A stretch of 64,000 nt of DNA from Hydrangea macrophylla (taxonomy: Eukaryota > Streptophyta > Magnoliopsida > Cornales > Hydrangeaceae), in assembly GCA_033977485.1 (NCBI GenBank), contig CM066994.1:49439155-49503154 (forward strand), given 5' to 3'. The position numbers and the translations under genes are program-made. Below, in pieces: positions 10,061 to 20,628 of the stretch (the first letter of the stretch is position 1; each line of letters opens with the position of its first letter). The notes beneath the pieces are model-generated. The model ran no database searches. It saw only the letters and a program-made list of their open reading frames with translations, and was not told the origin of the DNA.

Positions 10061-10732
10061 TGATACGCCCAAAATTGGCTCTATCTTATGACCGAGCGGT
10101 GCAAATCAGCAGCTAGTCCATGCCCCGGGCAAATCATGCACAACTCCTCAAAAGCATCAACCCGAGCGGTTTAGTCTACTCATCATCCCGAGCGGTTCAT
10201 TCATGACTCGGCCAACAGGTCGGGAAAAACGCACAGGCACATCCCACCACGGGAATAGCTCATCCGGGCCCACAGGCATGATCCCGAGCATTACGGGCAG
10301 TTTCCTACTCAAGCTAGAAGACTAATGGAAAGTGCACACTATTTCCTAATCCAATTAGGAAATCCCCATAATTAATGCCAATCTATATCAATAGGATTAT
10401 ATTTCCTTATCCATGTATGAGTAGGTCTCTTACATCTATAAAAGAGACCCCTCACCCCCCATTGAAGGGGCCGCCAACTCTTTAGTCTACACAGCACCTC
10501 TATAAAATTCACCATTATACGCATACACCCGGTCGGTATTACTGGTAGTGCCGCCCCTCTTTGTTGGTTCACCAGGCCCGTCAGTGATCTACTAGTGAAC
10601 GTGCTCAGACACACATGTGGACGTAGGTACCTTCATTAACAGGGCCGAACCACATACAAAAAATAGTCTCTTACTCTCTCTCTCTCTCCTTAAATTGCTT
10701 TATTTTACTCTTACCAAATTTTGACTTCATCA
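10061..10732 (+). repeat. 3' LTR of the gag-only element
   Basis: 672 bp, near-identical to 6,914-7,585, followed by the GTTAT duplication at 10,733-10,737. Confidence 0.92.
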
Positions 10733-11797
10733 GTTATTAAAGATTGGCTTTTTGGGTTGTGTTCTATACACAATAAGGAAGATCTCCATAAAACATCATG
10801 CATTGAAACATTCCTAACCCCTCTTTTCCATTTTTACAAGATCATGTTACTGTTCTGTCCACTATTCACAGCAAGCATACTTTTACTCCCATCCCTTGAT
10901 TTGATGCTTACATGCATTCCAAATTAGCTCATGTCTTAAGAAGTAGTTCATACTACATTTGTACATATCCCATGATGACCTCCTTCATTCATTCATACAC
11001 ATTCTAGACTTCTACGTCATTCAAGGAATCCATGAACACAAAACACACTACAACCTTGGCACATTCTAGATACATACATTGCATTCATGCAAGATTTGGG
11101 GTTTTTGTAACTCCTAATCTAAGAAGATTATAAGGAATGAATTTGATCACACGTTCATGCTTCCCCCTCGATCTAATCTTCCTTTCTCATCCGTCCCGGG
11201 GATTGAGAGGTCTTCTTTTCTCAAAGATTAATATGCATCATACTGGCTTGCTAAGCATATTTCGATTTCTTTATTTATTTGTTTCAAGAAAAATTCATGT
11301 CCCCTTAGATTAGGAAAACTTTAGTACTTGATATGTGATTAGACGATTTTTCCTAGGTTTATTCGTGTGATCTTTCACTTTGCATTGTGTGATACTTGGC
11401 TTAGATCTTATGAATGATATTTTATCTTTAGATCTTCCATTTCAAAATTTCTTATGTGATGTAATATACTATCATAGTATTAATTGTCGAACCATACATA
11501 GTATAAGATGATTATTTGGATGCTAATTGAGGCCCGTCGAAAGACGGGGCGAGTTGAGGGTGTTTTATTCGTGACAAAGGCTCCTTCCTCTCTCGTACCA
11601 AAATCCCGAACCAAGTTATTTGGTTATGAAGGGCCGGTGCCCTTTATCCGTTTCGGTGAGTCAAATTAGGTTTCTTGGTTCCTTAAAGACCAAGTTGCGA
11701 CTCTATATCTGTTTTCAACAGACCATTTTCTTTTTCCTTTTTAAAACAATTTCAAACAAACAAAAGCAAAGAGGTGGAATTCCTCGTGTCCACAATC

Positions 11798-11815
11798 TGG
11801 CGACTCTGCTGGGGA
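11798..11815 (+). promoter_or_regulatory. Primer-binding site of the plus-strand Tat element
   Basis: TGGCGACTCTGCTGGGGA begins three bases after the left LTR end. This primer site is typical of Ogre/Tat-lineage plant elements, where a tRNA-Arg primer has been proposed; the tRNA is from memory of the family. The minus-strand copy at 46,785 has lost it. Confidence 0.75.
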
Positions 11816-13522
11816 TTTTTATTTTAAAACAAAATAATACAGAGGTTTGACTCATAAGAAGCATCCTTAAAATCATCTTTTTACTGTGTCTGGTTCACCG
11901 CATTGCCCTTTGCATTTTCCCCCTTCGACTGTGTCTGAAACGCGGCGCTGACATTATTCAGGTCTTGCTGTGCCGGGGCACAAGTCACCGTTGATACTGT
12001 ACCTTCCAAGATATATCAAAAAGAGTAAACACTTCCGTACTGTCTCTCTAACGGTATATTGGTACTCTCGTCAACGGACCCTCTTTGACTAAACCCAGCC
12101 TTTGCATATAGATTCCTGTAGAACCTTTCATAGGCCTGTTGATTTATCTTTTTAGATAGGACAATATGATATAACTACTGTATGCCCTGGTGGGATTACC
12201 TGCGCGGTGTAGACGTTTATGTGGCATAGAACAGAACCTCTTTCTTATGATTCTCAAGGCAATCACTCACATGTGATCACATTGAGTTGACCTGCCTAGG
12301 CACCATGGTAAGGAAGTCTGCTCCATGTTCACAAAAATATACACCGCAAACCTTGTTTGTTGGTCCTAGTATATAGGAGTATGAAAACTAGCTAGACAGT
12401 ATGATCACCATCATAACCTGTTTCTCCCAGAAACCCTGTCCATATTTAACCAGATATTCCTATTTTCCAGAAACTCTACCAAAATCCATCTAAACTTCCT
12501 AGAAATTCCCGTTCCCAAAAACTCTACTAGAAATCTCTGCTCCCCGAAAACTCTGCCAAAATCTACCAGATTTCCCAGAAATCCTTTTTTCCTAGAAACC
12601 CTACCAAGATCTCCCAGATTTCCCAAAAAATACTTGTTCGAATCACCCTGATATTCCCGCTTCTCCCAGAAGTCCTATTCGAACTCCCTAGGTATCTTTG
12701 TTTCACCTAAAATTCCAGAAAATCCATATTTCTCCGGAACCTCTACCCAAGCTTCCCAGAAATTCCAAATTCGCAGAAACTCACCCAAATATACCTGTTT
12801 TCACAGAAACTCTGTCTAATTAGCCTATATTTCCCAGAAATCCATGATTTTCCTAGAAACCTTGAAATCCATGCTTTTTCCAGAAGCTTCTCCCATAAAC
12901 TCTGATTTCCCAGTCTTCCCCCAAAAACTCTGTCCAACTCACCCGGATATACTTGTTTCTTCTAGAAACTCTAGATTCCCAGAAATCCTTGTTTCTCCCA
13001 TCTCCTGAGTATCCCAGAAAATCCATATTTCTTCCAGAAAATTCTAATTCTCTCCTGTTAGTGATCATACTAGAAAGAAAGGTTAGCACACTCTGTATGA
13101 CTAGGACCTTACTTGTTTAACTGCTATATGTTAGAAGTAGGGGGGTCATATAGATTAGGGCTTGCATCCGCATGCTTGTCTCATATGCATACACAATTCG
13201 TGTCAGTCTACATGCACGCACATCTCGTCAGTCTCACATGTGTCAGTCTCTACACATCAAATGCATACATGTCATCATCTTCACTCATGTTAATCGTTAT
13301 ATAGAGGTTATATACATGTTACGATCGTCATCGCTTCACGTCGATGAATTCTTCAAAATCTTGATCATCTCTCCCCTAGGAGTCCATAAGAAGTATTTTG
13401 CGCCGCTGCTAATTTGGGCTTTTACTTCTATTTGCAGAAAAATGTAGCCCCGGGTAAGCGCACTTCTATACCTCCTAGAATTCACTATCTTAATCGAGGG
13501 CTAGACCATCATCGATCCACCA
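11816..13522 (+). other. Leader of the plus-strand Tat element, non-coding, with degenerate repeats
   Basis: No coding region recognised. From about 12,410 to 13,060 the sequence is a highly diverged tandem array around TTCCCAGAAA and AACTCTRYCCAA segments spaced about 50-65 bases apart. The open minus-strand frames there are repeat artefacts. Where an Ogre element would carry its sense ORF1 and the first part of gag, nothing is left. Confidence 0.6.
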
Positions 13523-14128
13523 ATGGCCCACAAAGCTCTGGAAGAGAAAGTGAACAAGCTACAGACCACTGTTGAGCAGCTGAATTTAAGGGTGAGTCGA
13601 TTTGATAAGATGGCGCAGAGCATTGGTAAAGAGCTATCTGAAATAGGAACCAGGATAGAGGATGCCATCAGAGAAGAGAAGTTCAAGAAGGATGAACCCC
13701 AACACCAGTCCAAGAGGCCTAAATACTCCCGAAACTCCCCGGATGTCAATACCCTGTGCAGCCAACCTATGGCATACCCTCCCCGGCCATACCAATCCTC
13801 CAACCAAACCACTAGTCGCCCTTATCAGAAAAAGCAACCACGTACCTTTGCCAAGCTAGAAATCTCCCTCTCCTCAGCCCTAGAGCGCCTGCTCAAAAAG
13901 GGGCACCTCCAAGTCCTTCAGCCTCGTGCCGATTCCCCACCACCTAACTGTGATATGTCCAAGCGATGCGCCTATTACCAAGGCCCAGGCCACGATACTG
14001 ACCATTGCATGCGCCTTCGCCATGATATTTAGGACCTCATCGATCGAAACATCATTGAGCCACCGCCCATCCAATCCCATGACGTTAGCTTCGTCGAACG
14101 TAAAGCTCTTGGCCTATCCGTTTAAATG
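13523..14128 (+). pseudogene. Tat-lineage gag remnant
   Basis: Open frame 13,523-14,032, ending at TAG, with the same frame continuing to about 14,128. The N-terminal part (ALEEKVNKLQTTVEQLN) looks like a coiled coil. A Pro/Gln-rich linker follows, then a FAKLEISLSSALERLLKKG segment. The end is the Cys/His motif CAYYQGPGHDTDHC with MRLRHDI, a TAG (probably a former CAG), then DLIDRNIIEPP. This C-terminal gag motif is typical of Tat-type gypsy elements. The capsid core upstream and all of pol are missing, so it is a deleted remnant. Confidence 0.75.
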
Positions 14129-15225
14129 ATCCCCTTCGCTGAGGACCATGAATGTTGAGCCTGTGCAAGTGAAGTGATGGTGATTGGGACTCTTGCTAGA
14201 AAACCAAATGAAGATGCTCTTTAGAAAAAGAAATAAAAAGAATAAACGAGTCACTGTGACATTCCATTTGAGACCAGGTCGAGTCTAGTCGTGTTTGTTC
14301 TATGTTTGGAGTCTATTTCAAGTTTAGTCTTGTGATCGAGTTTGTTTGTCATCAAGTTGTTATGAGTCTGTAATCTTTCTCTTTGGATGGAATGAAATCG
14401 CATTTTGCTTAACCCGATGTGTATAGTCGTAAGTGCATGAATCACTGAAGTGTAAGGTCACTTTTCAAACTATCACAGATAATAAATTTTTGCATCAAAC
14501 AAACAAAAAAAGAGGAATCCTGAAAAGGTCAAAGTCGATTTCACGCTGACCCCTAAGAGGAGCCGAGAATTGAATAGTCTTACTTTAAGAATTCAAAGCT
14601 GCTTTTGCTCAAATCTCGAAAAGACATACTTAGAACTGATTTGGGGCTTGCCCAACACCCTTTTCCACCATTTTAAAGCCTTGAGCCCAGTCCAATCAAG
14701 AGCCATACAAACCTGTCAAATGCAGACTTAGTCATTGTTGGTAGCCAAACATTTCAATGAGTTTCTTCCCCTTTAAAAAAAAAAAAGCTCGCTAGGTTGA
14801 AAACCCGAAAAGGGCACCTAGGCAAAAGTGAGAGCTAAAAAGGTATTGATTTCCAAGATCCGACCCTAGCCAGTCAGAATGATTTTACAAATGAGAGAAT
14901 TGTACGCTTCAAGGTACATCATAAAAACGTGCCTAGATCACATTACAAAAGGCTCGGAACGACCACAAATAAATCCCAAGAGCTGACGTGCACATTCTGA
15001 AAGTTCGAGATTGTGATGAGAAGATCTCACATGAATCAACTATGTGAAGAGAAAAATTGACTAGCTAGGCGAAAGTGAAAAGGATCAATCCTCAAAACAA
15101 AACAAAAAGAACAAGAAAAAGAAAAGAAAGGGGGATTGAAACTGAATCCTTTTATTCAAAACTACCACAAGTGGCTCAAGTTTGAACTCATTTGATGATT
15201 GGTTTGAAAAACCCTCATACCCAAT
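14129..15225 (+). other. Internal region of the plus-strand Tat element, no gene recognised
   Basis: Non-coding. Pol should lie here in an autonomous relative. From about 14,790 on (GCTCGCTAGGTTGAAAACCCG) it matches, inverted, the spacer downstream of integrase in the minus-strand element (about 56,315), so the pol deletion ends before that point. Confidence 0.5.
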
Positions 15226-15495
15226 TCCTTTCAAGACCCTGCCTTGAACTACGCTCGACCTAATTCCCACTCGGGGATACGTAGGCAACCACATCGGCTC
15301 GGTCGACACCATCATAATCAAACCAATTTCTTTCAAGACCTTGCCTTGAACTACGCTTGACCTGATTCCCACTCGAGGGTACGTAGGCAGCCGCATTGGT
15401 TCGGTCGACACCATCATAATCACCCCCCTTTTCTTTCAAAACTTTGGCCCGAACTACGTTGGACCTGATCCCCGCTCGGGGGTACGTAGGCAGAC
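15226..15495 (+). repeat. Three tandem copies of the ACTACG...TACGTAGGCAG motif unit
   Basis: Units of about 110-125 bp, each with GAACTACG, GACCTGATTCCC, ACTCGGGGATACGTAGGCA and CGGTCGACACCATCATAATC. The inverted equivalent lies downstream of integrase at 56,340-56,720. A single related copy also lies near each polypurine tract. Confidence 0.85.
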
Positions 15496-15699
15496 TTTCA
15501 AAAAGAAAAGAAGGATGGCTTGCTAGGTCGAAAATCCGAAAGGACGCCTAGGCAAAAGTTAGAGCTAAATCCAAGGTGAGCAATAACAAAAGAGAGAAAA
15601 GAGCTCGTTAGGTCACCTCACTGGTGCCAAGGCAAAACGTTATAAGCATTTGAGAGGTTAAAGTCACGGTCCTTGCCTCAAGCCAGAAAATCACCTTCC

Positions 15700-15895
15700 A
15701 CACTAGGGGCAAACTTCGGCCACCCGCCTCGTTTGCCTGAATTTTACTATCTACCCTTCATACAAAGGGCAAACTTCGGTCACCTACCTCGTTTTCCCAA
15801 AGCCTTCAAACAACCATCTTCCAAACTAGGGGAAAAATTTGGTCACCTACCTCGTTTGCCTATAAACTAGGGGCAAACTCCATTTGCCTAACACG
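15700..15895 (+). repeat. GGGCAAACTTCGGCCAC...CTCGTTTGCC repeats
   Basis: Three to four diverged copies of about 55-65 bp. The inverted counterpart lies at 55,997-56,145 in the minus-strand Tat element, so this spacer is conserved between the two elements. Confidence 0.8.
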
Positions 15896-16438
15896 ATCCC
15901 TTCACACCAAAGGGTGAGTTTTCAAGTCACCAAGTTGTTTTGAAAATTTTGAAATAGAGCATCTTTTATTCTAAAAGCCAAGGCACTAATCCAAAGCACA
16001 TCTCAGGAGAAGCAAAGAATTGATTAGATCAATAGGGAAGAACTTTCAAAATGAGATTTATCATCAAAATTATACGGAGTGAACACAGAAGAGAAATGGT
16101 ACATCATTTATGATGAAAACACATCAAGTTTTGGCAAGTCGAGCTTATTTCATTTTGGTGTCAAATGTGTCACCCTCGCGTGTCGGTATCTGTCAGTTTT
16201 GAGTCTGTTATAGTCTTTTTCAGGAAAAGAGTCGGTCGTAGTCTCAAATGTGTAAGTCAACAGTGACGAATAATGAATTTTTCAAATCAAGTTATAAAGA
16301 GCATTCCAATGACAATACAAGCAGGAGTACCAAACATCATTACTGCACCAGTCAAGGTGTCAGCATGAGAAGTGTCCAAGCTTGGGGAAAAATGTGAATT
16401 TCATCCCTTTCCAAACCACCAAAGGTTAACTATCATCT
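15896..16438 (+). other. Spacer of the plus-strand Tat element, no gene recognised
   Basis: Non-coding. In the minus-strand element the corresponding interval is where the antisense DUF7745 and plant mobile domain genes sit; here no trace of them is visible. Confidence 0.5.
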
Positions 16439-17085
16439 TCTAGCAACATAAATCCATGAGTGGCTGTTGATGATCTTCTTTTCTCCTAGCAACATAAGTC
16501 CATAAGTGGCTGTTGCTCATCTTCGTTCATGCAACATAAGTCCATGAGTGGCTGTTGATGATCTTCCTTTCTCCTAGCAACATAAGTCCATAAGTGGCTG
16601 CTGCTCATCTTCGTTCATGCAACATAAGTCCATGAGTGGCTGTTGATGATCTTCCTTTCTCCTAGCAACATAAGTCCATAAGTGGCTGTTGCTCATCTTC
16701 GTTCATGCAACATAAGTCCATGAGTTGCTGTTGATGATCTTCCTTTCTCCTAGCAACATAAGTCCATAAGTGGATGTTGCTCATCTTCGTTTATGCAACA
16801 TAAGTCCATGAGTGGCTGTTGATGATCTTCCTTTCTCCTAGCAACATAAGTCCATAAGTGGTTGTTGCTCATCTTCGTTCATGCAACATAAGTCCATGAG
16901 TGGCTGTTGATGATCTTCTTTTCTCCTAGCAACATAAGTCCATAAGTGGTTGTTGCTCATCTTCGTTCATGGAATATAAGTCTATGAGTGGCTGTTGATG
17001 ATCTTCTTTCATCTGTGCAACACAAGTCCATAAGTGGCTATTGATCATCTTGCTTCATACAACATAAGTCCATGAGTGATTGTTG
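16439..17085 (+). repeat. 88-bp satellite-like tandem array (two 42-46 bp subunits)
   Basis: About seven copies of an 88-bp unit. Each unit is two variants of GCAACATAAGTCCATRAGTG followed by GCTGTTG, with alternating spacers (GATGATCTTCCTTTCTCCTA and CTCATCTTCGTTCAT). The last units are diverged. It occupies the element's 3' non-coding region. Confidence 0.92.
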
Positions 17086-17430
17086 ATCACCCTCCTCTTT
17101 CAATATCAAAACCTTAACTGTCGCAGACCCTCTCCGTATCCCTCATCACAAATAGAATGATACCTTGACTACAATTCAATGGGCGTATTTCCTTCTTCCT
17201 AGCAGAGTGCATTATCCATTCCAGTGGCCCATTTTAGTCAAGATTGACAAGGTTTTATCCCCAGCAATCTAGAAGTCTGTCAGACCATCCCCAGCAGGAA
17301 AATCAGCTCCCGAAGGCCCTAACCGGCTCTTTTGGATTGAGCATTTACAAGATTTGATCAACCACGAGAGATTCAAAAATGGATCCTGGTTCTAGGTCAA
17401 GAATTGAAGAGAGATTCTCAGAGAGTCCAT
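17086..17430 (+). other. 3' non-coding region of the Tat element up to the copia insertion
   Basis: Resembles the inverted sequence at about 51,700-51,840 (TCAAGATTGACAAGGTTTTA, CCCCAGCA) and the region after 28,733 (ATCAGCTCCCGAAGGCC). No gene. Confidence 0.6.
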
Positions 17431-18939
17431 TGTTGGGTTTGTGCCCTCAAACCATTACTTTATGTATAAGACATTGACATTTTAATATATGGATATCAGC
17501 TTTACATTTCATTATGTATGTTTCTTTCATGAGATGATTGTTAATCCTTAAGTATCATATAAGGTAATTCGTGTATATATGAGATACATACAAGTGAGAT
17601 ACGAATTACTATTCTTTGATGCTTAGAACTTGTCACAGTGGATGATGAGACTGGATATCTCATCAAGTTTACACTGTAGCATGATTAACTACCATTGGAT
17701 GGAGTGATGAATCTCAATCACTAGAGTGTAACTCTTAGTTAATATGCTAGTGCTTATAGTGCATTGACGGACCTGAGCTTTTTTATTGACACTCAAGGCT
17801 ATCAAACAGTCAATAGGAACTCATAACTTGTATAAGGTACGTGTTCTCAATCTTGAGACGATTATGAACACAGACTGTGGATATGACTGCTTTGACTTAC
17901 CAATCAGTGAGGTCTATAGAAGATCAACACCTGGGTATCTTGGATATGTCATGTTCATAGGGTTGTGAACATATATTGTCAAGATAGAATCTACCCTCTG
18001 TTTCAGAGTAAGCATTCCCTTGAGAATGTCACCAAGTCGATTACTGAGTACTGCAATCTTGTTGATAAGACTTATCAACATGTTTGGTAATTATGAGAGG
18101 TGAATGGGACTCAAGGAATACAAGAAGTAATCATGATTCAGGTTGACAGTAGCAGTTATCCGACTACCTGAATATGATTATGAATGCTGAAGGTAGAGGG
18201 ACATTAGTACAACATACAAGTCTAGTTATCACTTCGGATATGTTCTTTTGTGTTGGAGTTCAGTTATCATTTTATAGTGGAGTAAACGTTAACTGATCAG
18301 TCGATTAATTTGCTGATCAAAGAGCTTGGTCATGGGAATTAATCAACTGATCTGAGCTAATAATAAAGAGCCTAGGAGGTCCCACTCTTAGCTCTGCCAG
18401 GATACTTGGAAAGACACTGAAGGAAGCTGTCAATACAGGTTCGATCGATTGAAGCTAGTTCGATTGATCGAAGTCATGGCAGGTTCGATCGATCGAGGAT
18501 GGTTCGATCGATCGAATGTTTGATCGATCGAAATCCTTCGATCAATTGAAGGTTAGGTCGGTTATGGGAATATATAAATAGGATAGCTACGTTCTGAAAA
18601 AAAAAAGTTCGTCGTTTTAGAATGTCAGAAGCTGCAGAAACTGTAAAAGAGCCCCAAACCTTCTTTTTCCTCTCTATTAGAGATCCCACCATCTCTAGTC
18701 TCTCCGAGAAGAATCCGCAGGAGACATAAGGGTGAAGACAACCTAGTGGAGGCTACTGCATCATCAAGGAAGAAGAAGAAAATCAGAATTGAGTTCAAGA
18801 CACTAAGGTATAACTCTTGTCCCCTCTTGTGCACATCTATGGAATTATCGAGTAGTAGATCCTGGGCTACCATTAAGTTTTATAACTTAACTTTTCTGCT
18901 GCGCGTTTAAACTTTTAATTTAAACTGGTTTTTCCTTCA
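17431..18939 (+). repeat. 5' LTR of copia element 1
   Basis: 1,509 bp; starts TGTTGGG and ends TTCCTTCA. A TATATAAATA box lies at 18,571-18,580, just after a cluster of TTCGATCGATCGAA palindromes (18,440-18,545). The inverted LTRs at 25,011-26,514 and 61,054-62,552 are the same family. Confidence 0.92.
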
Positions 18940-18941
18940 AT

Positions 18942-18957
18942 TGGTATCAAAGCCATG
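18942..18957 (+). promoter_or_regulatory. Primer-binding site of copia element 1 (initiator Met tRNA)
   Basis: TGGTATCAAAGCCATG begins two bases after the LTR. The start complements the 3' end of initiator tRNA-Met, the usual copia primer. Confidence 0.85.
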
Positions 18958-20628
18958 CTCGTTTGGATCTATAGATACGTTTTTGGAACACTATTTTGAT
19001 TTGCATGTTGATTTCAGAACTGTTTTTCGAAACTGCATCGTCACAGATCTGTTTCTGCAGTGTTATCGCAACAGAGTACAAATCTGTGATTGCATAGGAT
19101 GCAAGGTGGGTTCGATCGATCGAACATTCTCTGTACTCAAGCGATCGAACAGTTTTTGATCGATCGAAACCTTCTGGTGTTCGATCAATCGAATGTAGTT
19201 AGATCGATCGAGACAGACTCTTTGTCAGGATCTTTGTTTCACAGTTTTAAACAGTTTTTGAAATTAAATACTTTAATTTTAAAATATTCTGTAAAATTTT
19301 CAAATCTTTATGTGAAACAGAATGTTCAAGCGATTGAACAGTGTTCAATCGATCGAAGGTTCGAGCGATCGAACGGTCTTCGTTCGATCGAACTATGACA
19401 GAGAAGTAAGATGCTATTTTAAGTTCAAATTCAGTATGTAAAGAGTTTATATACTGTGTGAATCAATTAAGTGTTCCAATAGTTACATATATTTGTTATG
19501 TATGTGTGGATGCGTGTACGACTAACCCTTTTGCAGCTAGATTAGTCGCTATCTCCCATGGCACCAAGTCATTTGAATATTTGTATTTAAACTGTTTGAG
19601 ATTGGTGCATGTTGTAACTTAAGTTTGGTTTGGTTTTAAGGCATATGTAAAGGGCGCTGCGACTTCAATCCTACGAAAAGGAAAGTTGCACTGCTTTCCC
19701 TAGCCTTTTATTTTGTTGTTGCTATTTCTATTTCTAGATAAATTGTAAGCTTCGAAAGAAGCATAGGACAAATGTAATAGAATTAGAAAATCCATGAAGA
19801 TGGAGCAAGGAGCCGTTGTCCATGAAGATGGAGCAGGAGGCGATCAAACCAAAAGGAGGTTCTATGGAGATAGAGCCATGGGAGATAGAGGCATCGTTTG
19901 GATGTCTTTATTTTCAATTTTAGTTTTTTGTTTATGTGCTTGGTTTGTGATTGGCATTTAATTATATTGTTACTACTTGCATGCACGTAAAACAAGTTTT
20001 CTAAAATAAAATTCAAAAACCATTTCAACGCATTAGTAAACATTGGATGTTTATGGGTAATGTGTGGAAACTTTTTTCAAAAGAAAAATCCTTATTTACT
20101 AAATCTAGTGGGAGAGGGTCTTATTAATAAACACCCACGATCTTCCATTAACAGTTCACTGTAAGATGAGTGGTGCATTCTGTGTCACCTCGCCAGGGGT
20201 GATCATTCCATATGGAGGATGCATTACTCATTGGTTACTAGATGTGAACTTCCTTTGATAGGATCAATCAGACGTGTTAGAGGGTGACCACCACACGGAG
20301 GCGCTACTTGAGATGGTTGTGATTGGATCTTAGTTAATGGTACACACTAGCTAAACTATGGATAAGGGATCCCACACAGGGCATTATTCAGAAACTTAGA
20401 GATAAAAAAGGTTCGGGAGTCATAACTTGTTTTGCAAGAGTTGCATAGCGGACAAGTCATGATTAATCAAAAGATCGAACATTGACCACCACACGGAGGC
20501 TCTATTCTTTCGTTTCGATATTCCGGCGACTTTGTTTTAAAATAAGAGTATTTAAGGATTCTTTTATTTTAAACTGTCAAATTCTGATATCCATATTTAT
20601 TTTGTTTGTTTGATTTTCAGTAATCATA
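18958..20628 (+). other. Untranslated leader of copia element 1
   Basis: About 1.7 kb without a gene. A second cluster of CGATCGAACR palindromes lies at 19,110-19,395, continuing the motif of the LTR promoter region. Confidence 0.6.

Larger units (their letters stand above)
6914..10732 (+). mobile_element. Gag-only non-autonomous LTR retrotransposon (TR-GAG type), 3.8 kb
   Basis: Two 672-bp LTRs (6,914-7,585 and 10,061-10,732) start TGATACGCCC and end CTTCATCA; by eye they differ at roughly a dozen positions. GTTAT is duplicated exactly (6,909-6,913 and 10,733-10,737). A primer-binding site TGGCGCCGTCTGTGGGAA starts at 7,589 and the purine tract GGAAATGGGGGGTAGC ends at 10,060. The 2.5-kb interior encodes only a gag protein, broken by one stop, followed by repeats. 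There is no protease, RT or integrase, so mobility would need enzymes from another element. It is inserted in the left LTR of the Tat element; the right LTR shows the empty site. Confidence 0.92.
4754..11794 (+). repeat. Left LTR of the plus-strand Tat element, interrupted by a gag-only element
   Basis: Aligns end to end with 30,179-33,423 and, inverted, with 46,786-50,031. Taking out the insertion at 6,914-10,732 plus one GTTAT duplication leaves about 3,217 bp, against 3,245 and 3,246 bp for the other copies. It begins TGTAGACACC and ends GTCCACA. One copy of the GTGCCGCGGCGGCA palindrome lies near 5,600; the right LTR has three variants. Confidence 0.9.

Noticed and set aside
12411..13089. 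Minus-strand frames rich in Gly/Phe/Leu repeats
   Set aside because: By-products of the diverged TTCCCAGAAA repeats in the Tat leader.
16439..17085. Regularly spaced repeats that might suggest a CRISPR-like array
   Set aside because: The whole 88-bp unit repeats including its spacers, in a plant retrotransposon UTR; it is an ordinary tandem array.
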